From Distichodus sexfasciatus (Eukaryota; Chordata; Actinopteri; Characiformes; Distichodontidae): a stretch of DNA of 64,000 nt. Position 1 is the first letter of the stretch; the number at the start of each line of letters is the position of its first letter. The DNA lies in the NCBI GenBank assembly GCA_032718565.1, contig JAVGVS010000011.1, positions 3,309,123 to 3,373,122 of the forward strand, read 5' to 3'. Position numbers and translations under genes: made by a program. This document shows, piece after piece, positions 10,349 through 21,540 of this stretch. A model generated the notes under the pieces. It was not told where the DNA came from, made no database searches, and saw nothing but the letters and a program-made list of their open reading frames with translations.

Positions 10349-13325
10349 TTGTGACTGAGGTGCTCTCTCTCAGGTGGTTCTACTTGGTGGGGTTTGGGGC
10401 ACACCAGACACCGGCGTCTTAGTCTTGAGAGCATAGCACAAAGGACTTCAGTTCACTCCAGTTCAGCTGCATTGAGATTTAAATGGGATATTCGTCAATG
10501 GGCGTCTTGGTGGATAGACCGGCAAGCAATTATTCTATATGACTAAGTGGCCAATTATACGGCATACTTTCGCATCGATGCCAATCACCCTGTAGGCTTT
10601 TTTCTGAACCGCTTGGCCAGTGCTCCCTAGAAAATTATGTAAGTAAGTAATATTAGGTCCTTATCACTCAGCAGTTCTCTGACATCCTAGTAGCTTCATG
10701 GTGAAGGTCTCTGGTCGCTGTGACAAAGAGCTAAATACACGTCTTTCACCCACAATTCTGACTGCATGTGTACAGGAGCTGCCAAACCAGAGGTTGGGGT
10801 TCACTTAGCGTGGTTCTCCTGGAGGCAGATAATCCTGGAGTTGTGCCTGATTCAGACTGTCACAGCAGCCAAAAAAGCAGAGAAGACCTGCTACGCCCCA
10901 CAGAAAGCAAATAATATAATAATAATTAATATAATTAATATTATTATATGTTTTTAAATGGACTCCCTTTTATTATACATAACTCCAACATAATTAGAAT
11001 TTATTTAATCTCAAAACTCTTTACTCTTTACACTTTACACAAATTCACTACATAAAAAACTGATAGTGGTTCACTACCCACAGAAGAGCTGAAAGGCAGA
11101 ATATATATGTAAACATAGTAAATTTTAACTAATGAACATGACATAAATATATTCATATTTATATACTGAACTGTTCATATACAGAACATAGTGAATTTTC
11201 AAGCTAATTATGGTGCAAAAATGTCAGTGACAACAACACTAGCAGACAGAATTAAAAACTGTATTACAATTACTATGAGTTTGACATTTGTGCAGTAAAC
11301 ATTTGTTTAAGTTTACAGATTGTACAGTATTGTCACTCCAAACTGCTGCTGATCTGGCATACATTTAAAAGACAGCTCTTAGACCATAATTGCAGGCTGA
11401 ATACTGCATGTAACCTAATTGTCTCTCTGTCTACTTCTGGTTTAAAGTGTATATTTTTTATTCTATTTATTGGGAAATGTTGTTTATTCTTTATATGAAA
11501 AATATTAAAATAATGAGTAAAAAACATTAGCAGTCAGGAAAAAAATGTCATGAGCATTTAATGTCGTTGATTGATACCCATCATGTGGGAATGAGTGTAG
11601 TCATCAAAACATGTTGGTTCAGGTTTTAAAGCCATTGCCAGTTTCCCAGCCTCGTCTCTGGGAGTGTTATAGTAGATGATATAAACACTACATCGCCATG
11701 CTCTCAGTAGGTAGAAGACTTACCGTGACTGCATGAATATTCCCTTAACTATTTATTCACCTGGCACCAGTCCACTCTCTCTTTGGCAGCGTTCATTGTG
11801 TCATGCCATGTCATGTTTAGAGAGTGACAGTATTAACAGGGCACCAAGGTCGTTCTTCTTGAAATTGAGGTTTGGTGTGACTCAGTCACGTTTAAAGCCT
11901 TGAGTTGTTCGTGCCACTTTTGCTACTCATTTTCTACTATTAATTTATTAGTAATTTTGTTGTCTGTAATGGTAGAAGACTATCAGACAAAAAAACAAAT
12001 CGACAACACAAACATGGTGGACATGAGTCTTTGTAAAACATTTTTGTTCTCTGAGGGACAAAAATAAAAGTTATTTCTAAAACATGGCTTCAATAAGCTC
12101 ACAGATGCTCTTGAGGCTATAAACTGATGATAATAGAGACTTTAAACTCACCGACTAAACGTCCCCCATAAGTGTATATCATTTGTGCATAACCATCTTG
12201 GCATCCTTCACAAGTCTCGTAAAGTCTCGTTGCAATAGAACATTAGGTTTCCTAAAAATAAAGCTTTGAAAATGCTCAAAAGGAACCCCCTGCCACTTTA
12301 TGCTGTGTATGAGGGTGCCTTAGAAAAAACAGCTGTAAATGTTTTCCAGCTCACTTCCTAGTTAGCAGTGTGTGAAACAAACGATAAACACCCTCTAGCA
12401 AATCTTCACCCTCAATCTCAAATGCCAGTGGGCCTTTAATCAACACACTTTAATGAGTTCAACTGTTTCTTCATTTGCTAGGCAGTTCTAGTGTTGATTT
12501 AGCATCAGCTTATACAGTTATGTAACATGAGAATCTAACATGAGTAATAAAATCAACGTAGCATATTGGTTGATTGTAGAGACAGACCATGAGACAATAA
12601 TAATGCTGCATGATATATATATCACTGAATAATGTGTACTGTACAGTTTAAACCAAATGAAGGGCTTCATGCATCTGCGTCCGAACGTGGAAAATAATTA
12701 TGAAGAAAAGAAGAGGCAGAGGTGAAATGTTTAATTAAATGGAGTGAATCCTAGTGGGTCGTCCCAGCATGGGCCTCATAAAAGTTTATCCAAACACAAA
12801 ATCTGCCCCAATCTGTCCAGATGAAGAATAACCCTTATTACCAGCAGCACATTTGTCTACTACATGAGAAAATACTGGAGTTCATGCTGTCAATGCAAAA
12901 AACAAAAAAGGAAAAGTGAAATGACCAAACAGAGGTCACTAAAGCAGAAGTCGCAGTGGAAGCTATTAGCAGAGTGCCACTTATTATAGATTCAGTAAAA
13001 GATAATGACAAGGTTTATGGAAGTATCCTTGTACTTTAGCCATGCATCGTAAACTTGCAAAATCTGTGCACGCTTCCATATCTACATATTTAACCACCCG
13101 AGGTTCATGTGAAGTTCCACAGAAAGAAAATGAATAGTTTATCTTGAAGGTGTGTCGAAGAATTTGGCAAGGCTCCAGGACAAACCAGGGGCAGCCACTG
13201 GAATGGTGGGATGTTGTTAAAAAACACCCACACACAATCACACACACACACAATCTTGGGAAGGTACTTTTAAATAGTAGCTTTTCAAGCTGATTAAATA
13301 AACCTAAGCTACAGCCGTAATAATG
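10346..13325. other. Intergenic AT-rich DNA, no gene recognised
   Basis: Short frames only, none with family motifs. No inverted-repeat element was noticed. Small runs of AT and ATT simple sequence occur (10905-10945, 12615-12625). Confidence 0.5.
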
Positions 13326-13327
13326 CC

Positions 13328-13455
13328 AACCAATCCAATCCAACTTTATTTATAAAGCACTTTAAAACAAACCAATACAGGACCAAAGTACTGTAAAAAG
13401 AATAAATAAGAACAACAGACAAACCAATAAAATACATTAAAACACCTCACAAGGT
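13328..13455. repeat. Dispersed fish repeat tail
   Basis: The text CCAACTTTATTTATAAAGCA followed by CTTTAAAACAA and a later ACCAAAGTACTGTA is a very common 3' tail seen next to many fish LINE/SINE insertions (minus orientation: AAAGTGCTTTATAAATAAAG). Only this tail is recognisable. Confidence 0.5.
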
Positions 13456-14535
13456 GTCAAAAGCCAGGGTGAAAAGATGGGTTTAATGCTTTAATGCTTT
13501 AAAAATGTCTGAATACATGACTGAGATTGTTCTGTTATACTTAAGGAAATACTTGACTTAAATACTGTGTTCCTTACTAAAACAATGTAATAATTACACA
13601 CCCATATGTATATGCTAAGTTATTTATTATTAAAGTAACATCTCAGGTATAACTAGATTACATAACTGTGTGACATAAGCAGTGACCCGTCCCCCTTGTG
13701 GGGTATATGTTTTCCTTTCTTTTGGCTTTCTTTGGTGGTGTTGTTATTTTTAATTTGAACTATCAAAAATGTATAAATAAAGAGTCAAAAAAAATAGAAA
13801 TAAAAACCCTTTAGAAATATATTAATGTTGAACACAGCAACATGCTTGTAACTTGTAAGATCTTTACAATTGCTATCCAGATTTTTAATAGAGAGATGTG
13901 GTCTTGACTGTTAACGTTTGCAGGTCGTCAATAATTTCAGTTGCCATGGGAACACCCCGTGTTCAATACTGAGGTTAATCAGTACAAGCTGCAGGGACAC
14001 GATATTGATCTTTTCATCCCAGTGAACGGGAATCGCTATAATCAATCCACCAATGTTGGGAATGGCAAATAAGATGTTAGGAGGAGGGTTTAGACACAAT
14101 TTTTCTGCTGTTTTGTGGTCTTTAATTCATCTAAATATATAAATTAACTGCATAGAACCCCCCCCCCCAAAAAAATAAAATAAAAAAAAATAAATAATAA
14201 TAAAAAAAAATATCTCAGAAATTATTTATTTAAACACAGTTGTGTAATTTTGTTACGGGCCATAATTCTGCAGTGCTAAAATGATCAGGAACATAGAGAT
14301 TGCGAGTGAGAGCTCGTGTTGTTAAGGAAATTAAACAGTATAATCACGCAATTTGCTTTTGAGTTTGTAGTGTGTTGCGTTGCTTTATCTGCTCATTGTC
14401 ACATCAATATATACAAATTAGCGTGAATGTCAAACAATAAAATGCATAACCAAAAGCATTTCCCTTTTCCTTTCATACCAAAAAAATGTGCTCTAAACCT
14501 CAAAAAATTTGACAAATCTCAGGTTTTTCTAGTTT
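13456..14535. other. Intergenic DNA, no gene recognised
   Basis: AT-rich; includes a C9 run next to an A/T-rich low-complexity stretch at 14159-14215. Nothing else recognised. Confidence 0.5.
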
Positions 14536-15065
14536 TTAACCCTCCTGTTATGTTGCGGGTCAAACTGACCCCTTTTTAAAGGCACAAAATCTTTTAAAAA
14601 ATAGTTTAAAGTATTTTTTCAGTATGAAACTTCTTGTGCTTAGTTTAATAAGGATAATCAACATATAAAATTAGAATGGTTCATTTCACATATGTGGAAC
14701 CCCTCTTCTGCATGTTTATATTACATAGGCACTGTTCGGGTTAATCTGAATTTAAAATAATCAATGTCATGTAAAACTAATGAGTTTTATATGTAGGTCT
14801 TTCCAATGTACATTAAAAAAATTTAGAATTCATTTTTTATGAAAGATAAGTGAATTATCCTCATTAAACAATGATCTGTGAGAGGTAAATAACACCATTA
14901 CACCAAATATTGATTGAAATGGTTAGTAATGGAGTTAATAATGAGATATAAACAAAGTTTATTGGTATTATTTGAGTTCTGACACTTTTGGAATATTAAC
15001 ATGCCCCAGGTCAAACTAACCCAGGAACATCATTGGTACTCCTGAGAAATGAACAGAAGGGTTAA
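14536..15065. mobile_element. piggyBac-like MITE with TTAA target duplication
   Basis: The ends are TTAA-CCCTCCTGTTATG at 14536 and CAGAAGGG-TTAA at 15065, with sub-terminal inverted pieces GGGTCAAACTGACCC and GGTCAAACTAACCC. TTAA duplication with CCC...GGG ends is characteristic of the piggyBac superfamily. The 522-bp interior has no transposase. Confidence 0.75.
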
Positions 15066-15783
15066 GAGCCAAACAGGTCCTCACAAGTACCTAAATATCT
15101 AAGCGCCTAAATCCCCCAACACACACACCCTCCCCACCCACATTCTCCCCCAACTTACACACACATTCCCATTTAACCAAGACCTGTAGTAAAAGCATAC
15201 AAACATAGATTGTGACATTCTGAATTATTATTCAGAGTGAAGTCATTCATTTCATTTTTCATAAAACTCACATTAATGAAGCAGAGAGAAACATGGTGAG
15301 CATATTTCCACCACCACTTCTTCAGTCAGTTTCTCACTCTCAGCGTTACTTATTCGAACCTGTAAACAGCAAATCCAGCCTGACAAAGCACTGTCGGGAG
15401 AGTGGGCATGAAAGCTAAACAGTCATTGAAGAGGACAACTCTATTTGCCAAGTTCCCACAGGCTGTTCAGATTATTTGTGGTTAGTTGCGGCTTTGGAGA
15501 AAACAATCTTTTGTACCACTTCAAATATTCTGTGCAATGCATGATTGATGTATTGATGCTTAAGTTTTCTCATTAGAGTCTCCTAACCCAGCCTTCCCAC
15601 AAGCTCAAGGCAGACAGAGAGAGAGAGACTCATACCACCACAGACATGCAAGAGTTCATCTCAAATACATTTTCTCCACACAACTGGATCATCATATTCA
15701 ACTGGAGTTATCGTATTCATGGCATTGCGTCGTAATGAAACATGAAGACATAAGGTTTTATTAGGGTTGAGCGCTGGGAACAT
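15066..15783. other. Intergenic DNA, no gene recognised
   Basis: Unique-looking sequence without coding signals or recognised repeats; a short GA tract lies at about 15616-15630. Confidence 0.5.
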
Positions 15784-16091
15784 CAGGGTTGCCAACTTTT
15801 CCAAAAACCTCGGAGTGAGATTGTGGGTGTGTCTGTGGCCGATATCAGAATCGTTAAGCGCGGGGTGGGGGGCGAATCAGCGAATCATCCTGGGTGGGGG
15901 GTGGCGGGGCGAATCAGCGAATCATCAGTCAGAGAAATGTTTATAGTCATTCGGAAATGAGTGCACATGAGTGAAAAAAACTACAACACAGAAGAATTTC
16001 AGATTTGGCGTGAGATTTCTTGAGTGTGAGAGTGTGAGATAGAGGCTAAATGTGTGACTGTCACGCCGGATGCGTGAGAGTTGGCAGCCCT
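15784..16091. mobile_element. hAT-type MITE
   Basis: Terminal inverted repeats CAGGGTTGCCAACTTTT and GAGAGTTGGCAGCCCTG lie at the two ends. The 7-mer GGAACAT flanks both sides (15777-15783 and 16092-16098 if the last G is counted outside), consistent with an 8-bp hAT target duplication with one change. Inside, a piece of about 24 bp beginning GGCGAATCAGCGAATCATC is present twice (15869 and 15907). Confidence 0.75.
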
Positions 16092-16112
16092 GGAACATTA
16101 GAAGGAGTGTTA

Positions 16113-16925
16113 CCGTGCGTTCACACCGCCGGCGGCGAGAGCGTCAAAGTGGCCGGAAGTCATTCATTTTCAATGTGAGGCGGTGGCGAGAGGCGGCAAG
16201 AGGCGGCGAGCAGCGGCGAGCAGCGGCGAGCAGCGGCGCAGCGCGTCTTGGACAGCGAGAGCATCAAGGAGAGTTGAAATCAGGTCAACTTTATGGTAAT
16301 GAGCTATGACGCGGTTCGGCGGCAACCAATCGAAATGTAGAAGTCCACCGCTTGAGCAGATTCCAGATAACGCAGTCCTGTAAACTTTGGTTCCGACCAC
16401 ATTAGTTACCATGGCCGACCACCATTAAGCAACAAAGAAAAAGAAGAAGAAGATCCCATGCAGAATGGAGGAGAGGTTAATAATTGCTGTGGCGGGTTTC
16501 CCAGTAATTTACGACGTGTCCCTGTTTGCGTACAGGGACATAAATTAAAAAAACGATGCATGGACCAAGGTGTCCGAGATTGTTGGGGTTCCGGCAATGG
16601 AAAAATAGGTGTTGTAGAGAGCTGCAGCAATTTTTTTCACAATTAAAATCAGTTTCACCCATTTAATTGATTGTTGGATGTTTCAGCTGCTTGTTGCATT
16701 ATTACTTTAACATTCAATATATTTCATGAGGTTAACTTATACCCTCCTTGTGGTCAGTCTGCACAAGATTAACAAGCTTGTTTGATTTGCGGCCCCTTTA
16801 AATACAAGACAAGCATTCAATCTACGTCAGAGCATCAGAGCGTCCAAAAATCTCTGTACAGCGTCGTTGGCAGGGCGGCCAGGGCGAATTTTGACACTCT
16901 CGCCGCCGGCAGTGTGAACGCACGG
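16113..16925 (+). mobile_element. PIF/Harbinger element with TTA target duplication
   Basis: Long terminal inverted repeats start CCGTGCGTTCACACCGCCGG on the left and end CCGGCAGTGTGAACGCACGG on the right. TTA flanks both ends (16110-16112 and 16926-16928), the 3-bp duplication expected of PIF/Harbinger. Near the left end a GC-rich minisatellite based on AGCGGCGAGC covers about 16195-16240. No Harbinger transposase remains; a MADF-domain remnant does. Confidence 0.85.
16460..16615 (+). pseudogene. MADF-domain (Myb/SANT-like) accessory protein remnant of the Harbinger element
   Basis: One plus frame starting at the ATG at 16463 reads MEERLIIAVAGFPVIYDVSL, then an aromatic FAYRD and, after an in-frame TAA at about 16538, KNDAWTKVSEIVGVP. 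This is the first part of a MADF domain (E-R-L-I, D-x-x-L, R-D, A-W-x-x-V, V-G-V-P). PIF/Harbinger elements carry a separate MADF/Myb-like protein that binds the element ends and helps import the transposase into the nucleus. The region after VGVP hits further stops and the RRRW part is absent, which may reflect an intron or decay. Confidence 0.7.
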
Positions 16926-17769
16926 TTAGAGTGAAAGTAGAGCTCGTATGGCATCACATCAATGCCAAAACTAGAGCGCACAAAATAGCTTGCCGCAAAA
17001 ATTTTGTGATAATATTGTGCACAAACTGTATTTTTCCTCTCTCAAATGTCTTTTTTCTCTCGATGAGTTAAATGTCCTCGCGCGCAAAGTAGATTACCGA
17101 TGAGCGGCTTTTTTGCTCAAGTGAGATTTCTACGCGCGAGGTTTGAAAGGGGCGGCTTTTGGCAGTTTGGGGGCGGGGTATTGGCTGTTTCTGCCTGCGA
17201 ATCCTATTGGCCGATGGCTCCTGGTTTTGTGATGGTACTGAGAAAATGGTGACATACCATTATAACCAGTGTTGTATAGTAACAAAGTAATAATACTTCA
17301 CTACTGTACTCAAGTATGTTTTGGGAGTATCCATGCTTTACTTGAGTTTTTTTAAAATAATTTTGTCAACGTTCACTTTTACTTCACTATATTTCCTAAT
17401 TTAATTGCATACTTTTACTCCGATACATTTTCAGCGTGGAGAGTCGTTACTCGTTACAAAAATCAAATTAGATTTGGTGTATTCTCTGCCGCTCTTAGTT
17501 TAGGTGACCGCAACAAAAGCTTGAGGAAGCTGACTTGTCAATGGTCTATGAAACACATAACATGACGTGCACACATATGATGTTGGTGTTCTGTAAATTC
17601 TTAAGGCTTTGAAGACATTGTTTATGTTTTGAGGTGCCAGATAAACTTCATAGATTATTCAAAAATTCTGACAGATTTTTATAACAGCAATAGCCTACTT
17701 CTGTTTAAGTTTTTAAAGCCCTGTTTTTGAAGTGTGTGATTTGGCAAAATTTGTCTTTTTCTCCAGGTC

Positions 17770-18240
17770 GAGCTGGCGAGTGATGAGGTGGCTCGCGAAG
17801 CATTGACAAATTGCTGACGGAGACCTGGAGAGGTGTGGGGAGTGATGGCGGGGGATCTGCTGACCACTGCCAGGGACGGCTACCACAGGTGGCGCAGGAG
17901 CAGTTAGCGCTTCACGCCTTTGTAAAGGCGGTAACGCCCAAGCGGCTGCAGCAGCACGTCAGGCTGCAGGCTTCCTTCACATTGGCAGCAGCTCTACAAG
18001 ACACCAAGAGAACCGAGGGGATCCTGTTGTCGGCGGTGAGGGCGGCTCCGGTGAGGCAGCAGCGACTTCCAGTTCGGGGCTGCGAGGAGGAGGAGTCGGC
18101 AGAGCAGATGGAGGCAAGGCAGCGAGGAAGCCGGAGAGGCGAGCCTGTTTTTGAGGTGGCGTCATGGGACACCTCGCTCGGAATTGTCCCGCTTCGATGC
18201 TGCTGAGAAGACGGGGTGAGCAGGCGGAAAATGACGACGG
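17770..18240 (+). pseudogene. Gypsy gag-like remnant
   Basis: The plus frame 17811-18206 gives a 131-residue peptide with a Gln-rich, helical-looking stretch (KAVTPKRLQQHVRLQ) and Arg/Glu-rich tail, followed by a possible zinc-knuckle vestige near GHLARNCP in another frame (about 18165-18195). Position upstream of the protease/pol remnants supports gag. It is interrupted right after this by a hairpin MITE and is not functional. Confidence 0.5.
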
Positions 18241-18255
18241 GGCTGCGCAGTGAGG

Positions 18256-18553
18256 GATGTAAGTAGTAAATTTACGAGAAGAAAAACTCGGATATTCTCT
18301 GAGTTTAAAGTGGTAAATATATGAGAAAAAACTCACAAATTTGCGAGAAAAAAGGCAGAGATTCTCTGAGATTTTAAAGTGTGAAGCATCCGGTGGCAAA
18401 GTTTCACACAGGTATTGTGGTTCTGTAATTTCCTCCTTTTTTGTGACTTTAAAACTTTTTCCTTGCAAATTTGTGAGTTTTTTCTCGTATATTTACTACT
18501 TTAAACTCAGAGAATATCCGAGATTTTCTTCTCGTAAATTTACTACTTACATC
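18256..18553. mobile_element. Palindromic hairpin MITE inside the gypsy remnant
   Basis: The arm at 18256-18350 (starting GATGTAAGTAGTAAATTTAC) is a near-perfect reverse complement of 18458-18553 (ending GTAAATTTACTACTTACATC), with about 107 bp between. Each arm is itself made of sub-repeats of the type TCTCTGAGTTT / CGTAAATTTAC. Further degenerate sub-repeats continue to about 18665. It sits between gag-like and protease-like pieces. Confidence 0.8.
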
Positions 18554-18949
18554 TCAGAGGATTTTGGAGTTTTCTTTCTCACAAATTTATGACTTTACAA
18601 TGTCAGAGAATCTCTGAGTTTTTTCTCATGAATTTACGTCTTTAATCTCGAAAATTGCCGTTGTACATCCGCACTCTATTAAAAAAAAACAACATGCTGA
18701 ATTTGCATGCACTCTTGTTGATACAGAGGACCATTGCATCTTAAAATGGTGCTAATATCGCAGGTTATGAGCGAGAATATGTAGGCCTATTTATTAATAT
18801 TATGAATTGGAGAATGCATGTCTCTTATATGTCTCATGCTCAATGCATCAATGAATTGCGAGGGCCTCCCTGATTGTGAGTGCGAGTGGAACTAGGAGAT
18901 CCTTGTGGTAATTCAAACCCTATTTACACGTTTTGATCGATAATGAAAT

Positions 18950-19078
18950 GCGTTTTGTAACTTTTTGACCTGCCCGCCCGCACCCACGATATTTAAAAAA
19001 TGTCTGCCCTAAAACTGCCCGCACCCACGGGTCACCCGTGGTTACCTGCGGGTCACGAGTTGACCCGCACATCACTAG
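18950..19078 (-). mobile_element. hAT element end fragment
   Basis: The text CACCCACGGGTCACCCGTGG ... GACCCGCACATCACTAG is the end of a fish hAT family whose termini read CTAGTGATGTGCGGGTC on the other strand. Only one end is clear; the partner end was not located. Confidence 0.5.
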
Positions 19079-19080
19079 TT

Positions 19081-20130
19081 AGCGGACATCATGGACGACT
19101 GCATTGTAGGGCTGGACATGCTGTCTCATTGGGGAGCGATGGTGGACATGTCAGGAGGTGAGCTGCACCTCAGTGAGCACACTGTCACTCTCTGGAGTGG
19201 CAAGACCACCAAGCAGCTGTCACAGCCCCGGACAAAGACAGCTGCACCCTGGAGCGAGAGACCCGTCAGAGGAGACCCGGGAGGCAGTCCATGAGTTTGC
19301 GGCGTGTGACAGAGTAGGACAACCGAGAAGCAGCGCCAGCTGTTACAGGTGCCGCTGGATGAGAATGTGGATTTATTTGCATCCACCGACCTGGATTGTA
19401 CCCAAACTTCTCTCCTCAGGCACCGCATTGACATGGGAAATGCTACCCCCATCCCACCGCCTGGCCCTGGCCAAGAGGGAGATCCTGGAGCAAAAAGTGA
19501 AGGAAATGGCTGCTGCTGGTGTGATCTCTCCTTCCAACAGTCCGTGGGTGGCACTGGCCATGCTGGTGAAAAAGAAGGATGGGAGCTGGCATTTGTGTCG
19601 ATTACTGCCAGCTGAACGACATTACTTGCAAGGACTCCTACCCATTGTTGCGAGTTGATGATGCGCTGGACTGGATCTCTGGGTCGGCATGGTTCGGCCC
19701 TGGATCTGCAGAGTGGCTACTGGCAGGTTGAGATGGATGAGGACTCCAAAACCAAGACCACCTTCTCCGTGGGTCAGGGACTGTGGCAGTTCCATGTGAT
19801 GCCTTTTGGGCTCTGTAACAGCCCAGCCACTTTCGAGCACCTAATGGAGCAGGTACTGGTGGACATTCTCTAAAGTTGGTGCATGGTGTACCTGGATGAC
19901 ATATTGGTACACTCACCAACCTTCCCTCAGGTGCTGGAGAACTTAAAGACTGTGCTGGGGGTCATTAGGCAGATGAGACTATGCCTTAACTCCAGGAAGT
20001 GCATGTTTTTCAGGAATGAAACCCAATTCCTGGGGCATGTGGTCAGCGGACAAGGTGTAGCCACCAACCCCGACAAAATTGCGGTAATGCAAGGTTGGCC
20101 TGCTCTGGCCAATGCTAAGGAGGTCTGAAG
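19081..20130 (+). pseudogene. Gypsy protease-reverse transcriptase remnant
   Basis: Pol polyprotein remnant of a Ty3/gypsy LTR retrotransposon. Visible in order: a protease-side piece DCIVGLDMLSHWGA (about 19093-19135), the RT entry region LEQKVKEMAAAGVISPSNSPW and LVKKKDGSW (19485-19590), ALDLQSGYWQVEMD and MPFGLCNSPATFEHLM (19693-19850), and the catalytic YLDD motif in MVYLDDILVHS (about 19883-19915), followed by the thumb FLGHVVSGQG. At least two frameshifts lie between 19590 and 19700, and a stop precedes the YLDD block at about 19871. It is inactive. Confidence 0.9.
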
Positions 20131-20546
20131 TTTACTAGGGCTGGCCTCGTACTACCGACAATTCGTGAAGGACTTTGACGCAATCGTCCAGCCACTCCAC
20201 CGCTTGACAGAGCTGAGGCGGCAGTTCGAGTGGACAGAGGAGTGCAATGCAGCATTTCAGCAGCTCCGGGAGGTGCTGGGAGAGGCCCAGTGCTCATGTA
20301 TTCGGATCCAGCCCTACCCTTCATCTTGGACACTGACGCCAGGCACAAGGGCCTCGAGGCTGTCCTGTCACAACCAACAGAGCTGGGGGAGCGGGTGGTC
20401 GCATACTACAGCCAGGCCTTCAGCCAACTACTGTGTCACCCATAAGGAGCTGTTGGCGGTGGTACGGGGTGTGAGGCACTTCCATCCATACCTCTGTGGG
20501 TGGCACTTTAAGTTGCGCACTGACCACGCTTCCCTGAAATGGTGGT
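20131..20546 (+). pseudogene. Gypsy RNase H remnant
   Basis: Continues pol: LGLASYYRQFVKDFD (joined across a TGA near 20127), then FEWTEECNAAFQQL, the RNase H start ILDTDARHKGLEAVLSQ, THKELLAVVRGVRHF and TDHASLKWW. Frame changes occur at about 20290-20330 and 20420. The sequence that should follow (connection to integrase) is replaced after 20546 by foreign DNA. Confidence 0.85.
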
Positions 20547-21540
20547 GAGCAGAGCTGTTAACACTCAGACTGTGGTTATGGACCACAAGTTGGATCACAT
20601 CTTGAAGAAGTTTGCAGCTCTGCAATGGGATTTGGACAGACCTGGAGACCAGTGATGGACATTAGATATCTGTGAAATTGGAAGACAGATATTGTGAGAG
20701 CAAATCCTTGCTTTCTCATTTGCTAAGAGCTCTTGAGTTGTCTTTGTACGTGACACGTACCAAAAAAGAGTCTTGAGTCTTGGGTTGTCTTTCGTCGTCT
20801 TTTCTTTACTACAATTCAAGGTTTTACAGACAAGAAAAGAATCCCTAAGACTACAAAGATACTTTACGTGGCGTTACGTAAAGTATCTTTGTAGTCTTGG
20901 GTTGTCTTTCGTCGTCTTTTCTTTACTACAATTCAAGGTTTTACAGACAAGAAAGGTCTCGGCCAAGGCCATCGCTGGAGATAAACAACTTTCCCCAGAG
21001 AGCAAGATAACGCTTGTTCCTAGGACACCTGCTGCAGACTGGTTCTCAGGCTACACAGGCTTATACATCATACACACACACATACATACATACACAGCTA
21101 CAGATTAACAATCACTGCACCTTCCCCCATCCCACGCCTTTGGTGCTTTATACCCCCAGTGTGGGTAGGCAGGTCTGTGACCAGTGCTTTTTCAGCTGCA
21201 GGACCAGATGGCTGTTGCCTATGTTGGACTACCTCCACATCCCCCTCCCCCTCCCCTGTTGCTAGTCATGTCTTCATGTGTTTATGTGCTTTGTTGCTAA
21301 GGTGTTTTTTCCCTGTTCCCACACTGCCCTACTGAAGGACAGTCTGGGCAGGGCTCTTTTTCTCTCCTCCTCTCTCCTCATGTATTCTATATTTCCTTAT
21401 TTCCTCTGCTCCCTCTCGACTGACCTGTCCCCCCAAAGTGTGATGTTTGTGTATGTATGGTCGGAGAGATCCAAATTTCACTGCATGTAACAGTGTATTT
21501 GACAAAGGCATCATCATCATCATCATCATCATCTACTGGT
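20547..21540. mobile_element. Foreign insert between gypsy RNase H and integrase, ending in a LINE-type tail
   Basis: Gypsy homology stops at about 20546 and resumes at about 21541. The right part (about 21000-21535) looks like a LINE 3' UTR: pyrimidine-rich text, GAGATCCAAATTTCACTGCA, then TTTGACAAAGGCATCATCAT and a (CAT)n tail at 21508-21534. The left part holds a 62-bp direct repeat and a perfect palindrome, listed separately. The plus frame 20773-21108 is a product of the repeat. Confidence 0.55.
20777..20955. repeat. 62-bp direct repeat bracketing a perfect 23-bp-arm palindrome
   Basis: Copy 1 (20777-20838) and copy 2 (20894-20955) both run from GTCTTGGGTTGTCTTTCGTC to TTACAGACAAGAAA. 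Between them, 20847-20869 and 20876-20898 are perfect reverse complements (AAGACTACAAAGATAC... and ...GTATCTTTGTAGTCTT) with a 6-base loop GGCGTT. The right arm overlaps the start of copy 2. Confidence 0.95.
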
